Part shown: in pieces, positions 1 through 12,835 of the stretch
Numbering within the stretch: the first letter of the stretch is position 1
Layout: the number at the start of each line of letters is the position of its first letter
Assembly (NCBI RefSeq): GCF_011397635.1
Contig: NC_064757.1
Span: 31,015,339-31,079,338 of the forward strand
Length of the DNA: 64,000 nt
Direction: 5' to 3'
DNA from: Epinephelus fuscoguttatus
Lineage: Eukaryota; Chordata; Actinopteri; Perciformes; Serranidae
Notes under the pieces: generated by a model
Database searches by the model: none
Seen by the model: the letters and a program-made list of their open reading frames with translations, nothing else
What the model was told of the DNA's origin: nothing
Program-made: the position numbers and the translations under genes

Positions 1-250
1 GTTGATTTAGTCCAGCACAGTCACCATCAGAAAACGTTTCCTCCCCAGTCAGCACTCACTCTGAGGCAAAGTTCTACAGATGTCAGACCTGTACCTCACG
101 GGAGATTAAAGCTTCAGTCACAAGCCTGCTTCTCTAACCTGATCCCTCACTGGCTTCCCATTCACAAACACTTCAAGTTGTTTTTGTTTTGAATGGCTGG
201 TCAAACCTGAAGCTGTGGCTGTTGGAAACTGAATCATTGCAGGCAGGGTA

Positions 251-778
251 TACTGTAAAACGTCAATTAGTACCCTGGGCTATTATCTTTATATTTGGAA
301 CAGGCCTTTAATTCCTTTCACATAAAACTGTTGCTCAGCAAAGATGGGAAATACAATCGAATTGTTTATTTAAACCAGTATATATATGATCTAGCTCCGA
401 CAAACAATGCATCACAGAGAGAGAAGGCACTCGAGAATTAATGTGCCTGACATACCGACACAACACCACTTTATCCTGTTAAAACAATACTCACAAGTTG
501 GATTAATTTTTTTGAAAAACCTTTTTGATTCTTTTGATCTGAGGACTCTTATGGACAAAAGGAATGTGAATAACTTCCAGCTAAATGGACACATAATTTG
601 AAGTAGCCAACAATCTGCTTTTATATATCTTAAGAACTTCTATTAAAACAGCTTTTAAAAAGAACTGCTTGGCAACCAGACCAGGTGTTTAATTGAGACA
701 GGCCTTTATTTGTCAAAATGTGTAGCCACACTGGGCTTTTAAAAGGGAATGGGCTTTTAATTTAAGTTTTACGGTAAC
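251..778. mobile_element. Possible MITE upstream of crhbp
   Basis: ACTGTAAAACGTCAATTA at the left is complementary, imperfectly, to TAATTTAAGTTTTACGGTAA at the right. The interior has no coding potential. It ends about 0.6 kb above the crhbp TATA box. Confidence 0.45.
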
Positions 779-1368
779 TTTGGAAGGAATTTATTGCAAT
801 GTTAGATACACATCACACATGAAATGTATGATAAAAAGGAAAAAAAGTGCTTGTATAGTGCTAGTAGTTGTAGTTGTATAGTTGTAAGAGCTTGAACTTT
901 TTATTTTTATTACATTGTGTTTATTTATCAGGGACAATATCCATTCATCTATAAAGACAAAGATTAATAAATAGGCCAATACAGTTAATTTTCATCTGGC
1001 CAAATGTTCAAAAGAACTCTATGAATATAAAAAAGTGTGAAAATGAATTTGCTGCTTTGTTTGCTGGATTTTTTATTTCAGTATTTGTCATGTTAGCTTC
1101 ATTTTTCATGAATAAAATGCTATCATAATTTAAAAACCAACAAAATAATATTGTGTATGCAATTTGGCACGTTTACATTCTGACTCAACTGATTTGTTTC
1201 AACAAAATTAAGCTATTATTAGATCACACACAGGGAAGCATGGTGCACTAATACTGGTCTGATGACTGACAGATTTCCATACATGATTAAAATGACTAAG
1301 TCTGCACGGCTCAGTGTTTGTCAGTGACCCTCTGATGTAGGGCCTGCCTGTCTGTCTGTGTGTGCTGC

Positions 1369-1376
1369 TATAAAAG
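1369..1376 (+). promoter_or_regulatory. crhbp: TATA box of crhbp
   Basis: TATAAAAG lies 84 bases before the crhbp ATG. Transcription would start near 1400, giving a 5' UTR of about 50 bases with no upstream ATG. The position and perfect match support it; no transcript evidence is available. Confidence 0.7.
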
Positions 1377-1452
1377 CTGCCACCTCTCACACAGCGCTGT
1401 TATTTTCCCCCCTCTGCTTCAGGAAACACTCCACTGAGAGACGCGCTCCAGT

Positions 1453-4400
1453 ATGTCGGTGGCTCTGCGCACACAGCTGTTCCTCTTTCTGATCTCCCTC
1501 TCATCCAGGATGGGGCTCAGTCGCTACATTGAGGTAAGACTTTTCACTGTTAATCAAATAATTCCACATCGCTTCAGTCAGACAGGTTAGACTGTCTCTC
1601 TCAACCTAACATTTGGTGTCTGTTGTGTTTTTATTCAGGACAATGAAGCTGCAGATGGATTATATTCTCTGCTCAATTTGGACCAAAAGAGAGAATCAGA
1701 GGATTTTATTTTCCGCAGACCTCTCAGTAAGTGCAGCTGTAAATGATGTCTTTATTCAGTCACTGATTTGACTCAAGGACTTGGCAAACAACAAGTAGAC
1801 ACTTTGCATAATTAAAAGTTAAGCTTTGTTAAGTGATGAATTTGAAACATTTAATATAGAGATGCTCATTGTAGTGACCAGGCAGGTACTGATTTTAATA
1901 CTATATCCATCAGTCAGTCAATTAATCACTTAAACAATCCATGACTTAGTCTTTATTCTACATAACACTGTACCTGAAGTAACTATAGGACATCTGTTTT
2001 ATGTTTTCTTAAAGTGCACAAGGCAAAATGTTAGAAATGTCAATGTTATACCCAGAATGAATTGACACTTAAGGATAATTTTGGCACAAACTTTCTAAAG
2101 CCATATTAGCTCTACTCCCCAGTCAAGATCTATGTTCACTGTGTTTGACCATGAAGCTGATCAACATCACAATTTGAGTTCATGAGCAGTTTTTAAGATC
2201 CCACTAAATCCTGGATGTTTACTTGTGGTCAAACACTGACTTAAAATTGTTCCGTGAATCCCCTCTCTGTCATTATCAATCAGTAATGTTTGTGTATGCT
2301 GCGTAGGATGTTTGGACATGCTTGCCACCGATGGCTACTTTACCTTTGTGGCGTCTCGGCCACAGCTGGCCTGTGCTGCTTTCGTCATCGCCGAGCCCAG
2401 TGAGGTCATCAGCCTGGAGCTGTCTGACGTCAACATCGACTGCAGCGCCGGAGACTTCATCAAGGTTGGCTCCACTCACCGAAAACAACACCCATGCATC
2501 CCCCGGCCCCTTTTGTGAGTGGAAGAGTCTTGTCTTCCATGCACAAAGGAAGCTTTGGAATTTAAACTCTGAATCCTATTTCATCTGCCTCTGTTTGATT
2601 AAAATGATGCCAGACAGGGTTAAGGCGGTGTTTAAGGGCCAAACACCCCACTGAATCCTCCATGCATTGGTCACACTGCTCAGAGCAAGTGTGGGAAGGC
2701 TTTAGTTGTGAAGCCAAGCCTGCCAGTGACATTGCAGCTCCAGTCTGTGTGGGCTCAAGTGGTAAAAGGCATAACACAGAGAAAGACTGGTTAACTTTAT
2801 AACACAGACTGGGGTTACACGCCGGGTCGAGGCGTTACCTGAACTCCACAGACCCCCTTTAGCAGGAGAAAGAGGCTCAACACAACCAAACAGCACACAT
2901 CTTTATATTCAAACACATCATTTGCATAAATGAGATTGAATTTAATTCAATTAATTCATGTTGGATTATGGTTGCAATTTAGTATGATTCACAGCACTGC
3001 AGTGTAGATGGTGCTGTAAACTGTGTTAGACTAATAGCCTTGGAAAAGTCAAGACAAATCTATTTTTAAAGCACAATTTAAAAAAAACCCCACTTTGCCC
3101 AGAGTGTTGCGCAGATGAGAGCAGGTAGCTAAAATCACAAATTAAAAAATAAAAAAGGCAAACACAGACATAAACTTCAACGCACACAGCTCGTAGGCAC
3201 AAATAACCATCTTACAGGTGCAGGCACATGCAAAAAAGACACCTGAAGTTAAATAATATTGCCTTTTATTAACTTAATTTTAACTAGCTAGCATAAGCTA
3301 ACAGCAGTGTTGTTGCTATTCAAAAACATTATGCTGTTCAATCAAGTTTGATAATTAAAGAATAAGGATTTTTGGGGGGGAGACTGGCTTATTGATCAAC
3401 TCATTCATCGTACAGTATCACTGATATACTCAGTTCTCAATTTTTTAATATTTCAAGTCAACAACCACATGTTCATCCTACGTAAAAAAAATAGCTTGAC
3501 ACGTTCTCGAACTGCCAAATTTCCATCATGATCACATCCTATGTGAAGAGAAGTCCCACTGATGGTAATTTTGTGTCTCCTTTACCAGTATTCCTACACA
3601 AAACTAAGTATGTCATACTGAGCTTTACACCTGCTTCAAATTCTTATTCCAACTTTTAAGACGATGCTTGAAAGTTATCACTCCATATTGTGCATGTTAA
3701 GGGGAGTGGCTTTGTAATAAATATTATACATGGATCATTTTTGGCTCCCAACACCTTCCCTAAAACAATATAAAGAATGTGGTGCAAATATCATGAGTAA
3801 AATCATGAAATCATAAAATGAAATTATGATTTTCCTGCTGCAGATGTTTGACGGCTGGGTTCTGAAGGGAGAGAAGTTCCCCAGCAGACAGGACCACCAG
3901 CTCCCTCTGCACCAGCGCTACACAGACTACTGCTCCTCCACAGCACCGGGAGCCAGCAGCCGCTCCTCACAGAACGTGGTCATGATCTTCTTTCGCATCC
4001 AGAGCCCTGACAGCGGCTTCACCCTCTCTGTCAAAAAGCTACACAACCCTTTCCGTGAGTCCTTCAGGTCACTCGAGGGCTGAGAAGTCTAAAAGCAAAA
4101 ATAAACAGAAACAACATCCATAAAAACTAAATTGTAAACAAAAAACAAAATCATGAGAAATCATTTAAACAAATGCAGCCTTGCATCTAAATCAGGTTTG
4201 TGCTGTTTATTTTCTTGTCCTAAAATGAAGGCTAGACTGGTGACTTGTGTGCATGCATGTGTGTCCTTGCCGGACATTTGCGCCTGGTCGAGCATTAATC
4301 AAGGCCAAGAGCGACAGGACGGGATTGAATGAGAGGCATGCACCTGTTTTCCAGCTGCTTGACAAACACGGTGTTAACACTGTGTCAAGCAACATAACGA

Positions 4401-5169
4401 TCACAGTCTGGCTGTGAGACAAAGACGGACAAAGACAGAGCAGTGACACAAAAAAAGGGAGTCTGAATGGATTATCTTATCAGGGAGACAACATAAATCT
4501 CAGGCACATGTGTGAACTCTTATTCATATAATGACAGTTAACTGAGGCTGGTCACGATCCTGCCTCTGCTGTGTCACAAGAAGGCCGCAAATGGGTAAAA
4601 CTGGCCATCAAATGACATTCAAATCTCAGAACATGTCCCTCAACATGTGTGGACCCTTCATGGCCAATGAAAACAAATATTTCACCTGTTTTTGACAAAT
4701 TTCATTAAAATAACAGCAGATTTTTATTCACATTCATTCTGCTCCCTTGTACGTGATCTTACCTCATCAAAATGGAAAAACCACGCATACACACAACACT
4801 TAAAAGTCATTAATCTCGTCTCCAAATCTTGCAGAACAAATAACACTCAATAATATTTATTCAAACATTCTCTCGTCAGCTTTGATTGGCACGGCTCCTT
4901 CACCACGAAAATGTCTCTAAATGAACAACATGCCCGCAGGAGTAAACTGTTCCGACTCCTGTTGGTGCCTGTCTAGTCTACCATACTGTTATCAATTCAG
5001 ATTTCATTATTTTCTTATCTTTGTCATCAGAACTGGAATTGGATTTCCATGCTCAGCCCTAATTGTGTCCCCTCCCCACAGTCAGCCTTGATCATGTCCA
5101 ATTTGTGACATGAGGTGTCAGTAATGAGTTTCTCTGGTGACGGGGAACTGTTAATTTGAAACCTCTCCT

Positions 5170-5222
<53 letters not shown>

Positions 5223-7812
5223 GTAAAGCCTGTAACATCATGTCTCAGAGTCCAGAGGGCAGCTTCACCATGGTGATGCCACACCAGCGCAGGAACTGCA
5301 GCTTCTCCATCATCTACCCTGTGGAGATCCGACTGACAGATCTCAGCCTGGAGCAGGCCAAAAGCAATGAGCTCAGCCCGCAGGTGAGACACGGAGACAG
5401 ACAGACAAACAACTCCTTTTTCTAACTTTGGAATTCTTCTTTAAATGACTCAGATAAGAAGACGTCTATCTGTGTATCAGTCATATTAATCACATGCACA
5501 TTTGTTGATTATGTCACAGCTTGACATAATCTTTTTTTCCATTTAGTAAAGTTAATCATTTAGCTCCATCAGCCTCTGGTCAAAACCATTCCATTCACCT
5601 GGATATGAACCCAGATCAATCAATTTCCCCTACTTAGAGAAACAGTTTACCAATCAGAGCTTCATAGGTGTGATTAGAAGTAGGATGTCATCTTCCTACA
5701 TACTGTATCTACTCACTTAACTACTGTATATTCATAAAAATAGCAAGAGACTAAAGTGAAATAAAATTCAGTCTCAGTATCAGGCTACTAAACAAAAACT
5801 TTTATAACTTATGTGAGCATTTTGCAGGGGGAAATATTTACATATAGTGACCCTAACACATTTAACTTATTGTATTTATTGCAGTAAGATTGGTCTATAT
5901 TTTCCTAATCTTAAAGGAATAGTTAAATAGTTTAATATTTTTCAGGAGACGTTAGCATAGTTTAGCTCAAAGGCTGAAAACTGCTCGTCTGGGTCTGTCA
6001 AATGTTACTAATCCCCCCTGTCAGTACCTTTAATATCTCATTTGTTAAATTCAAACAAATACAGAAGTGTAAAAATGACAATAGGTACTGTTGGACAGAG
6101 CCAGGCTAGCTGTGTCCCCCTGTTTTTAGTATTTATGCTAAGCTAAGCTATCCGTCTTCTGGCTCCAGCAGCATATATTGGATATATACAGTACAGGCCA
6201 AAAGTTTGGACACACCTTCTCATTCAATGCGTTTTCTTTATTTTCATGACTATTTACAGTGTAGATTCTCACTGAAGGCATCAAAACTATGAATGAACAC
6301 ATGTGGAGTTATGTACTTAACAAAAAAAGGTGAAATAACTGAAAACATGTTTTATATTCTAGTTTCTTCAAAATAACCACCCTTTGCTCTGATTACTGCT
6401 TTGCACACTCTTGGCATTCTCTCCATGAGCTTCAAGAGGTAGTCACCTGAAATGGTTTTCCAACAGTCTTGAAGGAGTTCCCAGAGGTGTTTAGCACTTG
6501 TTGGCCCCTTTGCCTTCACTCTGCGGTCCAGCTCACCCCAAACCATCTCCATTGGGTTCAGGTCCGGTGACTGTGGAGGCCAGGTCATCTGCCGCAGCAC
6601 TCCATCACTCTCCTTCTTGGTCAAATAGCCCTTACACAGCCTGGAGGTGTGTTTGGGGTCATTGTCCTGTTGAAAAATAAATGATCGTCCAACTAAACGC
6701 AAACTGGATGGGATGGCATGTCGCTGCAGGATGCTGTGGTAGCCATGCTGGTTCAGTGTGCCTTCAATTTTGAATAAATCCCCAACAGTGTCACCAGCAA
6801 AACACCCCCACACCATCACACCTCCTCCTCCATGCTTCACAGTGGGAACCAGGCATGTGGAATCCATCCGTTCACCTTTTCGCGTCTCACAAAGACACGG
6901 CGTTGGAACCAAAGATCTCAAATTTGGACTCATCAGACCAAAGCACAGATTTCCACTGGTCTAATGTCCATTCCTTGTGTTTCTTGGCCCAAACAAATCT
7001 CTTCTGCTTGTTGCCTCTCCTTAGCAGTGGTTTCCTAGCAGCTATTTGACCATGAAGGCCTGATTCGCGCAGTCTCCTCTTAACAGTTGTTCTAGAGATG
7101 GGTCTGCTGCTAGAACTCTGTGTGGCATTCATCTGGTCTCTGATCTGAGCTGCTGTTAACTTGTGATTTCTGAGGCTGGTGACTCGGATGAACTTATCCT
7201 CAGAAGCAGAGGTGACTCTTGGTCTTCCTTTCCTGGGTCGGTCCTCATGTGTGCCAGTTTCGTTGTAGTGCTTGATGGTTTTTGCGACTCCACTTGGGGA
7301 CACATTTAAAGTTTGTGCAATTTTCCGGACTGACTGACCTTCATTTCTTAAAGTAATGATGGCCACTCGTTTTTCTTTAGTTAGCTGATTGGTTCTTGCC
7401 ATAATATGAATTTTAACAGTTGTCCAATAGGGCTGTCGGCTGTGTATTAACCTGACTTCTGCACAACACAACTGATGGTCCCAACCCCATTGATAAAGCA
7501 AGAAATTCCACTAATTAACCCTGATAAGGCACACCTGTGAAGTGGAAACCATTTCAGGTGACTACCTCTTGAAGCTCATGGAGAGAATGCCAAGAGTGTG
7601 CAAAGCAGTAATCAGAGCAAAGGGTGGCTATTTTGAAGAAACTAGAATATAAAACATGTTTTCAGTTATTTCACCTTTTTTTGTTAAGTACATAACTCCA
7701 CGTGTGTTCATTCATAGTTTTGATGCCTTCAGTGAGAATCTACACTGTAAATAGTCATGAAAATAAAGAAAACGCATTGAATGAGAAGGTGTGTCCAAAC
7801 TTTTGGCCTGTA

Positions 7813-7848
<36 letters not shown>

Positions 7849-10800
7849 GTATAATAAATGTTACTTTACACACATGTGAATCTTGTCAATGTTCATATCA
7901 AACTCTTGGCAAGAAAGCAAATACACATATTTCCAATCATATCAAAAGGTTCCTTACTCATTTGTTTTATTTAACCTATTTAGACCTTATTCATATTGTA
8001 TTAACCATATATATACATATGAAAATAGAAAATGATCCATGGTTTTGCGGAGTTGTCCAAACTCCATGTTCTGTTTGGCAAATCAGTGCCGCACTGGTGC
8101 TATGAGTGATTCTGTTGTCAGATATTACCCTGCTCTAACAGGTGCAACAAAGTCTAATTACACTTCCATGGCAAAAGGTCTAATTAGGCAAATTGAAAAC
8201 ACCTGTGTGGAGGCGCAATGGCTTCATAAAGGCTTCAATCAGCTGTTGTCATCAGCAAATGGGAAGATGAAATGTTTGTTAACCCTTTATGCTGAATGTT
8301 CAATCAAGTTGAACTCTGGTGTAAATAATGAAACAGTTTAAATTGTAGTAAAGAACATTTGAGTCAAAGCATTTTTAAAGCGACTATAATCAATAATGAC
8401 AATATGACAGGTTTCACTTGTGTGAACTTGTTTTCAATCTGCAGCTCCCGTCTCTGCTTTAGGAAGCTTTATAGTGGCTTTTAGCTCATTGTTCATCAGT
8501 AAATATTCACTTTAAGGAACACTGCACCCACAAAATGACCATTTTTATAACATTTACTCATGCTGTGTTACCTTGAGTTTGTGAAGAAAACTTTGTTTTT
8601 CTTGCGTGCCTCAGTCGTATTCTCAATACCTCCTAAACACACACACATTTGTCAAAAACTTGATATTTGAAAACTGAAAGAAGAGTGAAACTTCAGACTA
8701 CAACACTAATGTTTTGGCACAAATGCTTGTACTTGGAAAGTACTGCGTGTACGGCTGGATGAACAAGACTTGAATTATACTGCAAGAGTTCTGTGAGAGT
8801 TTGGAAGCAGATGTTTTGTTATAGTTCAGCTGTTGCTAAACCTGGTTCCCAATAAATCAATATGTTCGCCATTTTTCAACGAGGCATGCAAGAAACACAA
8901 AGCTCTCTTCATGAATTCAAGGTATCACGGCCGACTAACTGATTCACAAAAGGTCATTTTGTAGGTGAAGTATTCCTTTAATGGTTCATAAACTTCCAGT
9001 AATGAACACCACATGACATCAAAATCCCTCAAACAAGAGAAGGGCAGAAATTATGTAAAAAATGTTGATTAAAAACCTGGACAGAAGAGAACAACTCCTG
9101 CAGCTGGTCTGACTGCTGACATTATGATAAACTGCAAGCGTTGCATTTGTTGGGCCAAATACAACAACCTGACACTTCTACTGAAATGTTGTAAATTTTT
9201 CAGTTTCTGACATGATTTGTATGAACTGTTTTACAGGCACAGCTGCATGTAATCTTATTTTATGTAAAAGTATGCTTTGAAAGAAAATATGATGGACCAA
9301 GGTACCCTTTAGCTTTAGAGTATATAGCAACAGAATATCAGATTATTGCCTACGTGATAGTTAGATAGAACCATCTGTTAGCAGTGTTTATAGTAACTGC
9401 TTTAATGCAGTGGTTTCCAAACTTTCTTTCAATAATGTTCCCCCTTTAAAATGTTTTTTCAGCCAAGTAGCCCCTGACCTGTGTGGGAAAAAAGGCCTAT
9501 ATTAAGACGTACAATACAGCACTGTGCCATCAGTGTAACTAAAAAACAATGACATGCTTCATTTTAAAATGTTTAGAATCTGTCAATAAATTCATGGCAG
9601 ACCATTGTCACCAAGCAATAACACTAGTTGTTGAACTAAACTGCATCTTTTTGATAAGCTGCACTTACAGTTTAGTGATTTATTTATTTTAGGTATCATG
9701 CATGACTGATATTTCTTAATTTAACATTTTAAAAAAATCTCACATACTCCTCTGCAGTACTCCAAAGTACCCCTAGGGGTCTTTGAGAGACACTGCTCTG
9801 ACATCCTGAGACCTGAAATTTTGTTTGGTGTGCATTTTCAATTTTTTCTAGCTATCTAAGATTAGTAGGAACTTATAAGTATAAAAAAAACCCCTAAATG
9901 TTGTCAATAATAATAAGCCCTAATATCCTCAAAGGAACGCTAATAAAGTCCCAATGTCTGCAAATGATGTACTTTCTAATGAAGAGTGTCTAAACTTGTT
10001 ACTGTTGCTAAAATTGGTCACATTTGTTGACCTTTCAAACTACAAACATTATTAATCATAAATTAAACAAGTTTCGACCATAAAATGTGATCAGGTTTTG
10101 GACCTTGTCCACCTTTGTGTCAGGATCAGCTGCAGCCTGACTTGGCAGAGATGGCTGCCATCTTGTTTTTACATGGATCAGTTGTGTGTATTGTGGTCTT
10201 ACTACAACTAGATGGCCCAAAAAAGTGTCCACAAACAAGGACGAGAGATCTAATTCAAGCAGAAAGATAAGGTCAAGTAAACCCAAAATCTAATGTCTTC
10301 ATATGAGGACACAGGATCTCAGGAGGGTAATCAGTACCACACATTAACCGACAACATGCTGACAAGCTGGGATTTAAAGAAGATGCCCTGCTGAGTTTTC
10401 TTCTAACCAAACATGATTATCTATATTTTCAGGACAGATATTTCTCACCAGCACAGATGAAACTTTCTTCAACATTACTTGTGACTACTTTAACTACTAG
10501 CAATGTGCCAGTAGACACAAGATACAAAGCTGTTCATCAACACAGTGCTCCATAGCACCACTAGTGGTAAAAAAACAGAACTTATGTTTCCTGCTAGCTT
10601 TAGCTGCACTTCAGCACAGAATCTAATGTTTTTTGTTTGTTTGTTTGTTTATGTAACAGAGGCAGGTATGGACAGGCTGTTCGGGGTCTGGTGACTATGT
10701 GGAGCTGCTTGGGGGAAATGGCGTGGACACCTCGATGATGTTCCCTGTAGCTGACCTCTGTTTCTCCCTCAGTGGGCTCGGTGAGTCTGAACCCCTCCAG

Positions 10801-11633
10801 TTTCCCTCCAGTGTGAATATGTGATTATCACTCTAACAGCAGGTTTCCGTCAGAAATATGACTCCTTGTAATGGACAATGATAGGATTTGCTATGCTATG
10901 CCTGCAGATTTTCACTGAAAATTACCCTGATTTTAAACACAGTTTGGCACATTTCACCATACTGGCAAAAACATTTAAACTAATTTCTGGCTGCGTATTA
11001 TCGCATACATTAAAACGCTGTTCACTAGTTTTACAGCAGGGTCCTATGACGAGGTATGATGGTTCTCTCGTGGTGAGGACAGTTCAAAATATGCTTCCAA
11101 TAATATAAGTTCTGACAGATGATACTGCAGATAAGTCCTTCAAAATACAAAAATAAAAGATCATTTCTCATGGTGAAATATTTGCCATGCAATTTTGTTT
11201 TTTACAACTTGATTTCCACCTGATTTTAATATCAAAAAATTGAAAATATCTGAAAAAAAACCCAAATGTAATTAAAGATGCACTATCAAGGCTCTTTTAT
11301 TAACATGGGAGTAAAATATTCCTACATTTTGAATCGTAATATGCAATACTACTGTACAGTACTACTCACACAGAACAAAGACACACACACTCGTCATAAC
11401 CAGGCTAAGAAGGGCTGGCTGGTGACCAAGAATGTGCTCCAGTGTAAAGGATCTGTTTTTCTCTCTCTGGCCCTTCAGCCCAGATGAAGATTGGTTGTGA
11501 TAACTCAGTGGTGAGGCTGGTGTCCAGTGGGAACTACATCAACCGTGTTTCCTTCCAGTACCGACTACTGGAACAGCGTGAGCTCCCCAAGACCCGAGAG
11601 AACGCTCTGGATAACTTCTGCTCTGTGGAATGA
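1453..11633 (+). CDS. crhbp: Corticotropin-releasing hormone-binding protein, complete, 7 coding exons
   Basis: Coding exons: 1453-1533, 1639-1726, 2307-2464, 3844-4054, 5229-5383, 10660-10780, 11479-11633. All junctions are GT-AG and phases join cleanly to 322 aa plus TGA, the same length as the mammalian protein. The product is a secreted glycoprotein that binds and sequesters CRH and urocortin, damping stress-axis signalling (family knowledge). Visible: a hydrophobic signal peptide (about residues 5-19), then the conserved Arg-Arg-Pro-Leu-Arg-Cys-Leu-Asp segment opening the folded region, paired cysteines through two CUB-like halves, and a C-terminal tail ending Asn-Phe-Cys-Ser-Val-Glu. 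The start ATG lies about 84 bases below a TATA box. Intron 5 (5384-10659) is the largest and carries a Tc1-like transposon and two MITE-type repeats. No lesion is seen in the coding sequence. Confidence 0.97.
5172..5224 (+). repeat. TG microsatellite at the crhbp exon 5 acceptor
   Basis: A TG run with two TATG interruptions ends four bases before the acceptor AG of exon 5 (5227-5228), so it takes the place of the usual polypyrimidine tract. Confidence 0.95.
6189..7815 (-). mobile_element. Tc1-like DNA transposon, copy 1 (in crhbp intron 5)
   Basis: Inverted repeats of about 270 bases (6189 to about 6462 and about 7541-7815) begin CAGTACAGGCCAAAAG and are flanked by TA (6187-6188, 7816-7817), the Tc1/mariner target. 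The repeats are long enough to include the 3' end of the transposase gene, so the right repeat carries a second copy of that coding tail. The transposase lies antisense to crhbp. A near-identical copy is at 54699-56288. Confidence 0.93.
6352..7402 (-). pseudogene. Tc1-like transposase, frameshifted (copy 1)
   Basis: Starts Met-Ala-Arg-Thr-Asn-Gln (ATG at 7402-7400). The N-terminal half has paired helix-turn-helix DNA-binding regions. The catalytic DD34E set is present: Asp in Trp-Ser-Asp-Glu-Ser, Asp in Gln-Asn-Asp-Pro-Lys-His, Glu in Asn-Pro-Met-Glu-Met-Val-Trp. The frame breaks between about 6875 and 6905, where two single bases present in copy 2 are missing, so no full transposase can be made. 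Most other residues are intact, so inactivation looks recent. Confidence 0.9.
8516..8977. mobile_element. TTAA-flanked fold-back MITE, copy 1
   Basis: Ends GGAACACTGCACCC and GGTGAAGTATTCC form an imperfect inverted repeat with TTAA at 8512-8515 and 8978-8981. The two halves are loosely complementary inside as well. It is a common type of teleost repeat and lies in crhbp intron 5. Confidence 0.65.
9804..10327. mobile_element. Dispersed MITE-like element, copy 1
   Basis: Bounded by inverted TCCTGAGACC and GGATCTCAGGAGGG. The internal sequence, including a run about GTGTCCACAAACAAGGAC, recurs at 45590-46031. No coding capacity. It lies in crhbp intron 5. Confidence 0.65.
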
Positions 11634-11638
11634 GATCT

Positions 11639-11670
<32 letters not shown>

Positions 11671-12075
11671 CTTATAACTACGCACACACACAATCACACA
11701 GTCATCCATCTCTTTGTAAATTTACCAGTTTGACTAATGCCATTAATACATATTTTGTATTGTATTGCCAAATCTTTTATTTAGAGACCTAATTTTGTTT
11801 CGCTTTGATCGTGGTATATTTATTTGAAGAATTATATTTATTCGTCTCAAATTTATGGAGGATGTTGGATTTAATTATTTTCTTTCTAGTCGTTTGTCAA
11901 GAGAATCTGTTATACATTACATTTCTTGGCAGGAGCTTTGATTTCAAACCTTCCTCTGTTGTTCTCAGTTTGTATCAGTTTCAGTATTCTTTGGGAGGTT
12001 TTACATCTCTGCTGTCTCCTCTGTTTATATTGCCTTGATGATTTAAAAATAAATATGACTTGCATGATAAAGCAC
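11634..12075 (+). other. crhbp: crhbp 3' UTR with poly(A) signal at 12049-12054
   Basis: After the TGA there is a CA-rich tract (about 11639-11700), then AT-rich sequence with several ATTTA/TTTATT motifs, and AATAAA at 12049-12054. The transcript end is inferred about 15-25 bases later. Confidence 0.6.
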
Positions 12076-12479
12076 ATTTTCAATGTTCTGCTTTTGTGAG
12101 TCAGTCTGTTTCTGTGAGGCTTCTTCCCTTTTGTTATAGCCTAGGGCTGCATGTTCAGTTGGTGTTTGTTTCGTCCATTTTATCACACAACCACAGATCT
12201 GAAAATGTGGGATTGTTCTTCAGTCTGAAACAGCACTGAATACAACATGTGATGTGCTTGTGTGATACTGGGTATTTTATGTTTATTTATCAGGCAGAAG
12301 TTTTTTTTTTAACAAAACTGTATAACATTTACATACCAATGGGGTGCCTTGAGAAACAACTGTTCTCCACTGTTAGTTTTGATCGGGCAGTTGATAAAGG
12401 AGCAGAGATTTTGAAGTCCGTCAGGAGATTCAAATCTTGCTTTTTTAGTCAGGCTAGTGACACCACCTTGGTCCGGACA

Positions 12480-12835
12480 GAAATATCTCATCAACTATAG
12501 GATTGGCATGACATTTTAAAAAGATATCCATGTTCCCTGGAGGATTTATTTTAATAACTTAAGCAATTCTCTAAACTTTTCCTTTAGTGCAACCAGGAAG
12601 TTGAAATTTGTGGTTTTAAGTAAAATATCTCTACAGGTACTGGAAGGATTGCCATGAAGTGTGGTGCAGATGTTCATGTCCCTGTCGGGGTAAATTGTAA
12701 TAATTTTGACGACCCCTTAACTTTTCATCGAACAAAAGCATCAAGTCCACATTTCTAATGGTCCAGTACTTTGGTTTATGCTAAATGCTGCAAACTAATG
12801 ACATTTGCATCAGCCTCAGGCCCTCAGCTTGCCTG
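12480..12835 (+). repeat. Degenerate teleost interspersed repeat
   Basis: Recognisable by GGATTGCCATGAAGTGTGG, then CCCCTTAACTTTTCATC and CTAATGACATTTGCATCAGC, a combination common in fish genomes. No ends or coding sequence can be fixed. Confidence 0.5.

Larger units (their letters stand above)
5915..7960. repeat. Older teleost MITE split by Tc1-like copy 1
   Basis: The left part (5915-6186: TTAAAGGAATAGTT..., then GCTAAGCTAAGCTA) and right part (7847-7960: CTCTTGGCAAGAAAGC...) match the two halves of a very common fish repeat I recognise. The Tc1-like element sits between them. Confidence 0.55.

Noticed and set aside
5027-5425. ORFs with His-Thr or Val-Cys runs near crhbp exon 5
   Set aside because: The runs are the TG microsatellite read through; only the spliced exon 5229-5383 is real.
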